The notes under the pieces were generated by a model, which was not told the DNA's origin, searched no databases, and was given only the letters and a program-made list of their open reading frames with translations. This document shows positions 1 through 6,765 of a stretch of 22,676 nucleotides of DNA, one piece after another (the first letter of the stretch is position 1; each line of letters opens with the position of its first letter). This stretch comes from a virus. The stretch lies in the IMG/VR virus record IMGVR_UViG_3300021085_001641, positions 1-22,676 of that record. One strand, given 5' to 3'. The position numbers and the translations under genes were made by a program.

Positions 1-123
1 CAAGGCCAACTCGAACTTAACGACGGGAATCCTGCTTGGAATGAAGCACATCTCTTTGCCCTCAACTACGCTCGTGAAGAGACAGGTCTCGGCCTAGCAG
101 AATTGGCTGATATCGGATGCTAA
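1..123 (+). CDS. 3' end of an unidentified protein (partial)
   Basis: Frame 1 is open from the first base to a TAA at 121-123 and encodes the last 40 residues of a protein whose start lies outside the window. The visible tail includes WNEAHLFALNYAREETG and ends LADIGC. It looks like an ordinary soluble alpha-helical C-terminus. I do not recognise the family and assign no function. Its stop codon overlaps the start of the next small gene (ATGCTAA at 117-123), the tight packing typical of a phage operon. Confidence 0.5.
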   Translation, partial: QGQLELNDGNPAWNEAHLFALNYAREETGLGLAELADIGC

Positions 124-215
124 TAGCTTTACTAATTTGTCTTGCAATGCCGCTTGCATTGTATGGCATAATGAAACTTCAAGATGCAGACTTAAAACGG
201 AAGGATAAGAAATGA
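117..215 (+). CDS. Small putative membrane peptide (32 aa)
   Basis: The ATG at 117 overlaps the stop of the upstream gene by 7 bases, and the TGA at 213-215 overlaps the next start (ATGA), so translation is probably coupled at both ends. Residues 2-20 (LIALLICLAMPLALYGIMK) are a single hydrophobic segment, followed by a short charged Lys/Asp/Arg-rich tail. That predicts a one-span membrane peptide with a cytoplasmic basic tail. No family is recognised and the ribosome binding site is weak. The gene call rests on the overlapping stop-start junctions and the membrane-like composition. Confidence 0.45.
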   Translation: MLIALLICLAMPLALYGIMKLQDADLKRKDKK

Positions 216-439
216 CTTTTGGATTAATAATAGTTATGTTTACTTTATTTATTAACAATCAACTGTTGACAGCTGAATTAGAGAATATGAATTCATACGA
301 GTATGTTGACACAACGGTTCATAATCTTTTAATTGAAGAACCTACTGTTACGATTAATAAACTCCCTGAAATTGAACGCAGCTATACTTACATAGAAAGC
401 CAACCCGTATTCCCAGAAGGAAATCTATATGACCGATAA
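212..439 (+). CDS. Small protein with N-terminal signal or membrane anchor (75 aa)
   Basis: The start is supported by AAGGAT about five bases upstream. Residues 1-20 (MTFGLIIVMFTLFINNQLLT) form a hydrophobic segment ending near an alanine, which could be either a signal peptide or an anchor. The remaining ~55 residues are polar and acidic, with several Glu, Tyr and Thr, so the protein is probably membrane-tethered or exported. The end overlaps the following gene by 11 bases. The family is not recognised. A role in altering the host envelope early in infection is possible but only a guess from composition and position. Confidence 0.6.
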   Translation: MTFGLIIVMFTLFINNQLLTAELENMNSYEYVDTTVHNLLIEEPTVTINKLPEIERSYTYIESQPVFPEGNLYDR

Positions 440-566
440 AAAAGAGTTGCGCCGCTGGCGTAAACGTGCTATAAAAGTGCAGAACAATCTTTACCCCCGA
501 AAAGTTTCTATGGCAGAAGCTTTAAGGTTAGCTCGAAAGGAGTATGAAAATGCGGGAACGTTATGA
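429..566 (+). CDS. Small basic protein (45 aa)
   Basis: The ATG at 429 has AGAAGGA at 413-419, about nine bases upstream, and the frame runs to TGA at 564-566. The product is strongly basic (MTDKKELRRWRKRAIK at the start, many Arg/Lys throughout) and predicted helical, which would suit nucleic acid binding or binding an acidic partner. It overlaps the previous gene by 11 bases and the next by about 17. No family is recognised. It is short, but the ribosome binding site and chained overlaps support a real gene. Confidence 0.5.
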   Translation: MTDKKELRRWRKRAIKVQNNLYPRKVSMAEALRLARKEYENAGTL

Positions 567-837
567 GGACACTATGAAACGTTTATCTAAAGAAGGTGAA
601 GACAAAAAGCATACGAGTTACTGGCAACATAGTGCTGCCCGTCATATGCAAGAGCTAGAGCGAGCGGAAGAACGCCGCCAACAAGCTGAACTCGCTGGAT
701 CTATGCGAGCAGAAGCAATCAATAATGCCCCGATCGATGAACTTCGTAAGGACATTAGCGATAACGTAGAACTTTGTGATAAGTTATATACAGCACAACG
801 TCTTATCTCAGAAGTACTACACGAACTTGAGAAATAG
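550..837 (+). CDS. Charged coiled-coil-like protein (95 aa)
   Basis: Two in-frame ATGs exist, at 544 and 550. The ribosome binding site AAAGGAG at 536-542 is one base from the first but seven from the second, so 550 (MRERYEDTMKRL) is the better start. The product is very rich in Glu, Arg, Ala and Gln (for example MQELERAEERRQQAELA) and predicted almost wholly alpha-helical, with coiled-coil character in the middle and at the C-terminus. It lacks Cys pairs, signal peptide or membrane segments. No family is recognised; an oligomeric or protein-binding role is plausible. Confidence 0.65.
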   Translation: MRERYEDTMKRLSKEGEDKKHTSYWQHSAARHMQELERAEERRQQAELAGSMRAEAINNAPIDELRKDISDNVELCDKLYTAQRLISEVLHELEK

Positions 838-850
838 AAAGGACTCTCTC

Positions 851-1072
851 ATGAAAATCATTAAAACTGTTTACAACATTATTACTGGTACTAAGTCTTA
901 CAACACGCCTTCAGCTACTTGGCGGTATAATCCTCGGACAAAGATGATTACCCAAGAGTGTAAGAAAGATAATATGAAGAAAGCTATTATCGACTACGCC
1001 CCGTGGCATCGCACATGGAACACACATATTAATCGAGTAGAGCGTCAAGCTCGCTGGATTGTTCGAGTTTAA
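851..1072 (+). CDS. Small basic protein of unknown function (73 aa)
   Basis: The ATG at 851 (MKIIKTVYNIITG) is preceded by AAAGGAC at 838-844. An upstream in-frame ATG at 776 would overlap the previous gene by 60 bases and has no binding site, so it is rejected. The product is basic and aromatic, with PWHRTWNTHINRVERQARW near the C-terminus, giving a Trp/Arg/His-rich patch that may contact nucleic acid. No known family is recognised. It sits in the run of small accessory genes ahead of the replication module. Confidence 0.6.
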   Translation: MKIIKTVYNIITGTKSYNTPSATWRYNPRTKMITQECKKDNMKKAIIDYAPWHRTWNTHINRVERQARWIVRV

Positions 1073-1095
1073 TTCTAGTAAAAGGATATAATATT

Positions 1096-1338
1096 ATGGC
1101 TAAGAAACATCTTACAATAGGCATTGATGTCTACACACAGAACTTGGAGAAAGCAGCTACTCATTGGGTTCGACTTACAATGCATGGTGCTGAACCAAGT
1201 CTTTATGTTAACACTTGGAATGTTAAAACAGCTAATCTCTCTTTGAGTGGCTGTAATTTCAGTCAAGAAGTATGGTCTATTCTAGAAGATATTAAAGAAG
1301 ATGACGATTATGCAGCTGACTCAAACGATTTTGAGTAG
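1096..1338 (+). CDS. Small acidic-tailed protein of unknown function (80 aa)
   Basis: The gene starts at ATG 1096 behind AAAAGGAT. The N-terminal ~60 residues look like a small beta-rich domain (alternating HLTIGIDVYTQN, WVRLTMHGAEP, SLYVNTWNV). The end is strongly acidic (EDIKEDDDYAADSNDFE), a pattern seen in small phage inhibitors and DNA-mimic proteins, though no family is recognised and that role is a guess. About 38 bases separate it from the next gene, one of the larger gaps in the cluster, and that gap holds an inverted repeat. Confidence 0.6.
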   Translation: MAKKHLTIGIDVYTQNLEKAATHWVRLTMHGAEPSLYVNTWNVKTANLSLSGCNFSQEVWSILEDIKEDDDYAADSNDFE

Positions 1339-1348
1339 TATAAGGCCC

Positions 1349-1379
1349 TATAAGAATACTGAAGGAGACTATTCTTATG
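1349..1379 (+). promoter_or_regulatory. Hairpin spanning the ribosome binding site and start codon of the DUF3310 gene
   Basis: ATAAGAATA (1350-1358) is the exact reverse complement of TATTCTTAT (1370-1378), and a U-G pair (1349/1379) can extend the stem to ten pairs. The 11-base loop (1359-1369) contains the ribosome binding site GAAGGAG and the right arm contains the ATG at 1377. Folding would occlude the start codon while presenting the binding site in the loop, which suggests translational control. The stem is AT-rich and would be only moderately stable. Confidence 0.5.
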
Positions 1380-1622
1380 AAGAAAACTGTTGACGATCAT
1401 GTTAACCCTGCTCACTACAAGGAGATAATTCCTGGTTACGAGTACATGGACATGATGGAACATATGCTTGCAGACTTTCAGGGTGTAGAAGCACACCTGA
1501 TGGGTCAAGTCTACAAGTATCTCATGCGTCTTGGTAAGAAGGACGCTAAAATACAGGATGCCAAGAAAGCAAAATGGTATCTCGACCGCTTAATCACAAC
1601 CTATAAAACTGATGGAGAATAA
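1377..1622 (+). CDS. DUF3310-family protein (possible nucleotide kinase relative)
   Basis: The 81-residue product matches the DUF3310 pattern seen in many phages: VNPAHYKEIIPGYEYMDMME near the N-terminus, a central LMGQVYKYLMRLGKKD and C-terminal DAKKAKWYLDRLI. The family signature is roughly NPxHY...E..D.......GN..KYL.R.GKK.....DxxKAxWYL. The same domain is found in the thymidylate kinase gp1.7 of phage T7, so a role in nucleotide metabolism is possible, but a free-standing domain of this size has no proven activity. It lies just ahead of the SSB gene. The start has GAAGGAG upstream within a hairpin loop. Confidence 0.8.
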   Translation: MKKTVDDHVNPAHYKEIIPGYEYMDMMEHMLADFQGVEAHLMGQVYKYLMRLGKKDAKIQDAKKAKWYLDRLITTYKTDGE

Positions 1623-1624
1623 AT

Positions 1625-2095
1625 ATGAGTGAAAGTAAAGTAATGATTGTACGTGATTTGAAAGCTTACTACCCAAAGCTGATGAAGCCAGTAGCACCGT
1701 TTGGTACTGAGCAATTCGAGCTACAAGTACGGGCTGAAGAAAGCTCAGAAGCTTTTAAGACTCTCACTGATTTAGGTGTGAAAGGTAAGCCACAAGAAGA
1801 TGGCACGATCGCATTTAATCTTAAGCGTAAAGCAAAGAACCGCAAGGGTGACGAGAATGGCGCACCCGATGTAGTCGATGCAGCGCGGAAGCCGTTTGAC
1901 GCTTCTATTATTGGTAACGGTTCTGGCGTTAATGTCAAACTGTTTACCTACCCTTACGATGTTCAAGGGCGTAAAGGCACTGGCGTAATGTTGTCTGCCG
2001 TACAAGTCACTGATTTAGTTGAGTACAAACCAACTAATAGCGTTGACTTTGATGCGGTAGAAGACACTACTGTAGGTGTTGCAGAAGACTTTTAA
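1625..2095 (+). CDS. Single-stranded DNA-binding protein, T7 gp2.5-like
   Basis: The 156-residue protein resembles podovirus SSBs: a beta-rich OB-type core with basic stretches (FNLKRKAKNRKG near residues 65-76, RKPFDASIIGNGSGVNVKLFTYPY at roughly 88-110 in two blocks), then an acidic C-terminal tail ending DAVEDTTVGVAEDF. In T7 gp2.5 an acidic tail ending in phenylalanine contacts DNA polymerase and helicase, and the terminal Phe is essential. This protein also ends in Phe. It would coat single-stranded DNA at the fork. GGAG lies about seven bases before the ATG. A hairpin follows the stop codon. Confidence 0.8.
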   Translation: MSESKVMIVRDLKAYYPKLMKPVAPFGTEQFELQVRAEESSEAFKTLTDLGVKGKPQEDGTIAFNLKRKAKNRKGDENGAPDVVDAARKPFDASIIGNGSGVNVKLFTYPYDVQGRKGTGVMLSAVQVTDLVEYKPTNSVDFDAVEDTTVGVAEDF

Positions 2096-2104
2096 TTCTT
2101 AATT

Positions 2105-2128
2105 GGGGATGGCTTTCGAGTCATCCCC
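2105..2128 (+). terminator. Stem-loop with UUCG loop after the SSB gene
   Basis: GGGGATGGCT (2105-2114) pairs with AGTCATCCCC (2119-2128), ten pairs including one G-U, around the tetraloop TTCG. It lies between the SSB stop (2095) and the ribosome binding site of the next gene. No T-run follows, so it is not a typical intrinsic terminator. It could be a partial terminator, an RNA-processing site, or a 3'-end stabiliser that raises SSB expression over the downstream genes. Confidence 0.6.
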
Positions 2129-2143
2129 TACAAAGGACCTTAT

Positions 2144-2473
2144 ATGTCTGATGATAACGTAATACAGTTTCCCAAGTCGGAAGACGTAAAAGAAGCTGAA
2201 GAACAATCAGATCTTTTCTTTGTTATGGCAGTTTATTTTGACCAGAACTTTAAGGAATTATTTGAGGAACATAATAGTAAGCTACCAGAGTATATAGCAT
2301 TACTAACTCTTACTGAGATTGTAATGTATCATATGAACGAAGGTAACGCTTACATCAAAGAAGATGATGGCTTCCTACAGCTAGCGATGGCTAAGGGGCT
2401 TCATGAAGAACTTACTGATGGAATGAAAGAACTCTCTATACTAGATGAAAGGACAGAGCATGATATTCATTGA
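2144..2473 (+). CDS. Acidic protein of unknown function (109 aa)
   Basis: ATG 2144 follows AAAGGACC. The product begins MSDDNVIQFPKSEDVKEAEE, an N-terminus (NVIQFP) common among small phage and bacterial proteins, and continues as a predicted all-helical acidic domain (LFFVMAVYFDQNFKELFEE, LPEYIALLTLTEIVMYHM). There are no cysteine motifs or membrane spans. No family or function is assigned. Its last 14 bases overlap the HAD phosphatase gene, so the two are probably translated together. Confidence 0.65.
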   Translation: MSDDNVIQFPKSEDVKEAEEQSDLFFVMAVYFDQNFKELFEEHNSKLPEYIALLTLTEIVMYHMNEGNAYIKEDDGFLQLAMAKGLHEELTDGMKELSILDERTEHDIH

Positions 2474-2954
2474 TGGCGATGGACCAATCCAAGACTTTGC
2501 TAAGTGGATGGTTGATAATGAGATTCCTCTTGGTTACGACCGAGAAGATACTGAATCAATTTTCCATAAAAAGATTAACGAAATCTTTTTGAAATCACCT
2601 ATGGCAAAATACTATCATTACTTCAAACGAATGTATGATGTTTATCCTTTGGGCGAAGTAAAAGTTCTTACTGCGGTTGGTAATCACTGGCCTACGTTAC
2701 ATTACAAAGAACAAGCTACTCGAAACAAGATTGAAGCGTTAGCTAAATTAGGTTTCCACGAAGAAGATATTATCGTTGTCGATAGTGGCAATGATAAAAT
2801 ACAATACGCTATAGACTCAGATGGTCATGCTAATACTTTGTATGACGATAAATGGTCTACTATAGTTAAATGGGAAGAAGTAGGAGGACATGGTATGTTC
2901 GTACCAGAATGTTACTTACGCTTCGAGGAGGCAGGACATGCAGACAAAAGTTGA
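2460..2954 (+). CDS. HAD-superfamily phosphatase, probable 5'(3')-deoxyribonucleotidase
   Basis: The start is set at ATG 2460 because the ribosome binding site AAAGGA (2448-2453) lies inside the longer alternative beginning at 2445. The 164-residue product begins MIFIDGDGP, giving the HAD motif I (D5xD7). Motif II is probably T71 in VKVLTAVGNHWP, and motif IV is the acidic pair D129-D130 in TLYDDKW, with a Lys in between (K90 or K113) serving as motif III. The 164-residue size fits small phage deoxyribonucleotidases that dephosphorylate dNMPs. Substrate is inferred from family and from the nucleotide metabolism context, not seen. It overlaps the next gene by 17 bases. Confidence 0.7.
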   Translation: MIFIDGDGPIQDFAKWMVDNEIPLGYDREDTESIFHKKINEIFLKSPMAKYYHYFKRMYDVYPLGEVKVLTAVGNHWPTLHYKEQATRNKIEALAKLGFHEEDIIVVDSGNDKIQYAIDSDGHANTLYDDKWSTIVKWEEVGGHGMFVPECYLRFEEAGHADKS

Positions 2955-3132
2955 TTTCCTTGGGGAATCATTTATGACTTATAAATGTTCGCGATGTCGA
3001 AAAGAGATTATGTCTATGAAGATGTCTCTCGGCACTCGCACTTGCCCTACCTGTAGTAACCCCTCAGAGACCCCAGTGCCAGACCCAGAAGATATTCTGG
3101 CAGCGCTGGAACACTCTAGAAAGGATAAGTAA
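2938..3132 (+). CDS. Small zinc-ribbon protein (64 aa)
   Basis: Two CxxC pairs, C17/C20 (KCSRCRK) and C36/C39 (TCPTCSN), with 15 residues between them, form a rubredoxin-like zinc ribbon. GAGGAGG at 2925-2931 places the start at 2938; ATG 2974 (MTYKCSRC) is a possible internal start behind GGGGA. After the ribbon is a proline-rich linker and a short helix. Such proteins often bind nucleic acid or a polymerase. The stop TAA overlaps the DNA polymerase start by one base (TAATG), so it is coupled to the polymerase gene. The exact role is unknown. Confidence 0.65.
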   Translation: MQTKVDFLGESFMTYKCSRCRKEIMSMKMSLGTRTCPTCSNPSETPVPDPEDILAALEHSRKDK

Positions 3133-4988
3133 TGAGGTTATGTTATGATATTGAATGCGATGGGCTTGACCCTTCAGTTGTTTGGTGTCTTGTTGCTATT
3201 GATGTTGATACAGGAACCGAGTACTGTTTCAGCGATTATGATTCAGACCTTGACTCTCTGTATTCAGGCATTAAGTTACTTAGTAACGCAGACAGCATCA
3301 TTGGTCACAACATTATTGGTTTCGATAATGTAGTGATGAAGAAGCTTTTTAATTGGACTCCCAAGTCTAATCAAAAGTTATACGATACATGGACTATGAG
3401 TCAGACTAACAATTACTTCCGAGGGCATAAGCATGGCTTAGCTGGATGGGGTAAACAGTTAGAAGACTCTAAGCTAGACTTCGATGATTGGGAACGATAT
3501 TCTAAACGAATGTTAGAGTATTGTACGCAAGATGTTCGTCTCAACGTTAAAGTGTTTAAGCTTCTTATGAAAGAGGTAGGACAGATTGCAGCGAAAGCAC
3601 CGCAATACCCTAAGTATCTTCGCGCTGAACATGACGCAGCAGAATTTGAAGCGGCTACTCGCATAAGCGGGTGGCGATTTGATTATGAAGGAGCGAACAA
3701 ACTTGTCGAACAACTACAAGAAACGATGGGAGCCATTGAGAAACGCGTTGAACCAGAGTTGGGACATCATGTTGAACTCATTGATAAAACCCCTAAGACA
3801 GCTAAATATAAAAAGAACGGCGAGTATAACGCTACAACTTGCCGCATTCTTAGTGAGTACCTTGATCGGAGTGTCAATCCTTCTGATGCTCTTCTCGATA
3901 ATCCTCCTATTCAAGCTGGCGAAGAGTTTCAGCGTGTTCGTAAAGTTAAAACTCGACTCGGTAATCTCGAACAAGTAAAGGAGTATCTCTATGGATTGGG
4001 ATGGGAACCCGACGACTGGAACGTTAAACGACTTCCAAGCGGTGATTTTCAACGAACAGGTCCTAAGCTCACTAGTAGCTCACTGGAAAAGCTTGGAGAT
4101 ATCGGTAGAAGTATCGACGAGTGGACTACTCTTCGATCACGGCTTAGCATTACACAAGGATGGATTAGAGATTCTAAGCCTGATGACGCAGGTGTTAGGC
4201 GACTCCACGGACGCGCTTGGAACATTGGAACACCTACATTCCGATGGCGGCATGAGGTTATCGCAAACCTTCCTGGAGCGGGTGAGCAATGGGGAAAGCG
4301 TATGCGTGCATTGTTTCTCCCAGAGCAAGATCATGTAGTAGTGGGTGCTGACTCTGCTGGTAATCAGTTTAGAGTGTTAGCTCACTTTATTGGTAATGAG
4401 GATTTCACAAATGAAGTACTTAACGGAGACGTTCATCAAAAGAATGCTGACATTCTGGGATGCACTAGGGCTGCGGCTAAGAGGTGGATCTACGCTTACT
4501 TATTTGGAGCAGGCGCAGGTAAGCTTGGTCTATACCTTACTGGTAAAATGGACCCCAACGTCGGACAAAGGTCGAAAGATCAATACGCAGCTGCTATCCC
4601 TGGCCTTGGAGATCTTAAGCGAAGCCTCGAAAACCAATGGCAAAACTCTAAGAACGCTACTGGAAGCGGATTTATCAGAGGACTCGGAGGTCAAAGAGTT
4701 TATGTTAAAGAGAACTACCAGACTCTCAACTACCTCCTCCAATCCGCTGAAGCGGCTACGATGAAGATTGCTATTGGCTACATTAAGAATCGTATTGCTG
4801 AAGAAGGAATTGAATGTGAACCTCGCTTGATGTATCACGATGAATTCCAATACTCCTGTAAGGCAGACCATGCTGATAAACTAGGTGAGATCTTAGTAGA
4901 AGGCTTAACGGAAGCACCGAAGATTCTTGGTGTAAACATTATGTCGGGTGATTATGAAGTCGGCAATAACCTAGCGGAGACACATTGA
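3132..4988 (+). CDS. Family A DNA polymerase with 3'-5' exonuclease domain
   Basis: This 618-residue replicative polymerase has the exonuclease residues D6 and E8 (YDIECDG), D65 (GHNIIGFDN) and Y130xxxD134 (YCTQD), then polymerase motif A D407 (VVVGADSAGNQFRVLAHF), motif B R446xxxK450xxxY454 (TRAAAKRWIYAYLFGAG) and motif C H569-D570-E571 (MYHDEFQY). Motif B has Tyr at the position of E. coli Pol I Phe762 (T7 Tyr526), but Phe458 where most relatives have Tyr (Pol I Tyr766). It is 86 residues shorter than T7 polymerase, 40 of them between exonuclease motifs II and III; dependence on host thioredoxin cannot be judged from this. One-base overlaps with genes on both sides suggest coupled translation. 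Confidence 0.95.
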   Translation: MRLCYDIECDGLDPSVVWCLVAIDVDTGTEYCFSDYDSDLDSLYSGIKLLSNADSIIGHNIIGFDNVVMKKLFNWTPKSNQKLYDTWTMSQTNNYFRGHKHGLAGWGKQLEDSKLDFDDWERYSKRMLEYCTQDVRLNVKVFKLLMKEVGQIAAKAPQYPKYLRAEHDAAEFEAATRISGWRFDYEGANKLVEQLQETMGAIEKRVEPELGHHVELIDKTPKTAKYKKNGEYNATTCRILSEYLDRSVNPSDALLDNPPIQAGEEFQRVRKVKTRLGNLEQVKEYLYGLGWEPDDWNVKRLPSGDFQRTGPKLTSSSLEKLGDIGRSIDEWTTLRSRLSITQGWIRDSKPDDAGVRRLHGRAWNIGTPTFRWRHEVIANLPGAGEQWGKRMRALFLPEQDHVVVGADSAGNQFRVLAHFIGNEDFTNEVLNGDVHQKNADILGCTRAAAKRWIYAYLFGAGAGKLGLYLTGKMDPNVGQRSKDQYAAAIPGLGDLKRSLENQWQNSKNATGSGFIRGLGGQRVYVKENYQTLNYLLQSAEAATMKIAIGYIKNRIAEEGIECEPRLMYHDEFQYSCKADHADKLGEILVEGLTEAPKILGVNIMSGDYEVGNNLAETH

Positions 4989-5188
4989 TGAGTAGAGATA
5001 AATCACTTACCTCATATATCAATCGATTATTCGTTGATGAAGATAAAGGAAAGGAATGGGCGGAACGTAAAGCCCGTCATCCCCATATGAAAGGGTATGA
5101 ACTTAAAATGGGTTGGCGTAAAATTAAATACGCGCCTGAAGAACCCGAATTATTCTCTGTATCATTTAGTAAAAAGGAAGAATTGTAA
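4988..5188 (+). CDS. Small charged protein of unknown function (66 aa)
   Basis: The start ATG at 4988 shares one base with the polymerase stop (TGATG); an in-frame TTG at 4985 is less likely. The product is highly charged and basic in the middle (GKEWAERKARHPHMKGYELK) and predicted helical. It has no cysteines or membrane segment. No family is recognised. The stop TAA again overlaps the next start by one base. Its position between polymerase and exonuclease genes hints at an accessory replication role, but nothing in the sequence proves it. Confidence 0.6.
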   Translation: MSRDKSLTSYINRLFVDEDKGKEWAERKARHPHMKGYELKMGWRKIKYAPEEPELFSVSFSKKEEL

Positions 5189-5379
5189 TGCCTAAAAGAC
5201 TTGCGTTTGCTATTGTATTTGTTACGTTATCACTAATGTATATTGTACCTAGCTTTTATAACGAGATTAAAACAATGGAGCTAGGAATCTTTCATTACCT
5301 TTTAATGGGTATGTATGGTTTCTTAGTCTTTAATTTTTATCGCCTAGCATTTGTAGATATGAAGGACCGTTGGAAATGA
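5188..5379 (+). CDS. Small membrane protein with two predicted spans (63 aa)
   Basis: ATG 5188 overlaps the preceding stop (TAATG) and is preceded by AAAAAGGAAG. Two hydrophobic segments are visible, roughly residues 4-23 (RLAFAIVFVTLSLMYIVPSF) and residues 35-55 (IFHYLLMGMYGFLVFNFYRL), separated by a short polar turn, with a basic C-terminus. It should sit in the inner membrane. Its length and topology are compatible with a holin, but no lysis gene is adjacent, so I leave the function open. Its TGA overlaps the exonuclease start (ATGA). Confidence 0.65.
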   Translation: MPKRLAFAIVFVTLSLMYIVPSFYNEIKTMELGIFHYLLMGMYGFLVFNFYRLAFVDMKDRWK

Positions 5380-6119
5380 CACAGCTATTAGTTGATGCTG
5401 ATAGCATGGTGTATAAGTCTTGTTTCAATGTAGTTACTGTTGATGAAGCTTTTAATAAGTTCAAAACAAAACTTAACTACTTGAAAGATGAGATGTGGAC
5501 TGACGATATGGTTATCTTCCTGAAAGGGGTAGAGAACTTTCGTGCAGTAGACTTCCCGTTATACAAGGCTAATCGCCCCAAGGCCGACCCCTCTTCTATC
5601 GTGCCTGAGCTATATGCTATCCTTGAAGAAGAAGAGATTGGGATTCAATCAGATGGTTGCGAAGCGGATGACCTAGTTCGTTCAGCAGCACATGAGTCTC
5701 GCCATAATGAAGACCCTTTTGTTGTTGTTGGTATCGATAAGGATTTATTTTGTGATCCATTTACTTATTATAATCCAGATAAACAAGAACAGTTTGAGTT
5801 AACCCAGAAGGAAGCTGACTTTAATTATTACTCTCAGCTACTTACTGGTGACTCGACAGATAACATTAAGGGTCTCCATAGGGTAGGACCTAAGACAGCT
5901 GCAAAGCTTCTTGAGTCAACTTCCCAATGGAAAGACTTAGTCATTCGAGAATACAAAGAACGATTCGGAAAAGATTATGAAGATGTTTTGACATTCGTCG
6001 GACATTTGATTCACATTAAACGTAATGAAAAAGACTGGTTCAACATTGGCTTCGGTGATTTCTATGACCGAAAGATTGATGTAGATAAGGTCGGAAAGCT
6101 ATTAGGCTATGACATCTAG
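5376..6119 (+). CDS. 5'-3' exonuclease / flap nuclease (FEN/PIN family, T7 gp6-like role)
   Basis: The 247-residue product has the acidic cluster of phage and Pol I-type 5' nucleases: D7/D9 (LLVDADSMVY), the basic YKANRP (63-68) of the helical arch region, E96-A-D98-D99 (CEADDLV), D121-K-D123 (GIDKDLF), and GDSTDNIKG (158-166) leading into the H3TH DNA-binding motif RVGPKTAAKLL. It should remove RNA primers and degrade DNA from 5' ends, as gp6 does in T7. ATG 5376 lies nine bases after AAGGA and overlaps the preceding stop; the in-frame TTG at 5370 is rejected. It neighbours polymerase and helicase genes. Confidence 0.9.
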   Translation: MTQLLVDADSMVYKSCFNVVTVDEAFNKFKTKLNYLKDEMWTDDMVIFLKGVENFRAVDFPLYKANRPKADPSSIVPELYAILEEEEIGIQSDGCEADDLVRSAAHESRHNEDPFVVVGIDKDLFCDPFTYYNPDKQEQFELTQKEADFNYYSQLLTGDSTDNIKGLHRVGPKTAAKLLESTSQWKDLVIREYKERFGKDYEDVLTFVGHLIHIKRNEKDWFNIGFGDFYDRKIDVDKVGKLLGYDI

Positions 6120-6129
6120 GACATTTGAG

Positions 6130-6765
6130 ATGGGTGATTATACATTCATCAGGTATGACCGATTAAAGATTACAGCAACACCGCAACCGAAAGGGGGCGA
6201 TCGTAAGTTGTCTTCTTCGGAAGGTATTATCTGGTGTAAAGAGAGTCTATACAAGTCTCTCGAATTAAAACGTGGGTGGGAAGGGCCATTAACCCTTTGT
6301 ACTCGCGATGGTAAACGCTGGTATGTAGCATTTGAAACATATCAGAAGGACGATTACGTTGTTGACGAAGTTAATGACGGTGATTACGGTCATTGGGAAC
6401 TCCCTAATAAGAATCTAGTTGACCCTCATCATGCTGGTTTTGTTTACGAACTTAAAGATAAAACTACTAATCGTATATATGTAGGCTCAAAGAAATTCTC
6501 TCAACCTGATTGGAAACAATATACAGGTTCTGGAGACTTCTCTGAGTTAACTGTGGACGATGTTGAGGGGCGTATCTTATTTAGTCTCCCCACACCAGGC
6601 CAACTTAATGCGTATGAAATGAGAGAGATATATCTTCGTGATGCACTCTTTCGGGATGACTACGCTAATAAACAAGCTGAGAAACGCATTCGGTCGTCTC
6701 ATCTTGGGCTTGGCTTTGATCATACACGACACTTAGAAATTACTAAAGCGGAGCGATGGCTATGA
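6130..6765 (+). CDS. GIY-YIG (Seg-like) endonuclease with an extra N-terminal domain
   Basis: Residues 103-123 (GFVYELKDKTTNR, IYVGSKKF) match the GIY-YIG core of phage Seg-like nucleases, followed by the characteristic DWKQYTGSG, a catalytic-candidate Glu in NAYEMREIY (E163 or E166), and the closing DDYANKQ...RIRSSHLGLGF with the conserved Asn. Residues 1-100 are an additional beta-rich region I do not recognise. TAGGAC about eight bases upstream favours ATG 6130 (211 aa); ATG 6109 in the same frame would add seven residues and overlap the exonuclease stop. It occupies a place among replication genes where T7 has endonuclease I, so it may degrade host DNA or resolve junctions, or may be a homing nuclease. 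Confidence 0.75.
   Translation: MGDYTFIRYDRLKITATPQPKGGDRKLSSSEGIIWCKESLYKSLELKRGWEGPLTLCTRDGKRWYVAFETYQKDDYVVDEVNDGDYGHWELPNKNLVDPHHAGFVYELKDKTTNRIYVGSKKFSQPDWKQYTGSGDFSELTVDDVEGRILFSLPTPGQLNAYEMREIYLRDALFRDDYANKQAEKRIRSSHLGLGFDHTRHLEITKAERWL

Noticed and set aside
1086-1091. TATAAT as a host sigma-70 -10 box
   Set aside because: It lies within the ribosome binding region of the gene at 1096 and I see no acceptable -35 element upstream.
3413-4871. Several long frames on both strands inside the DNA polymerase gene
   Set aside because: They lie wholly within a gene with complete catalytic motifs, lack ribosome binding sites and have no recognisable products.
5188-5379. Two-span membrane protein as a holin
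   Set aside because: Topology fits, but there is no adjacent endolysin or spanin and it lies among replication genes.
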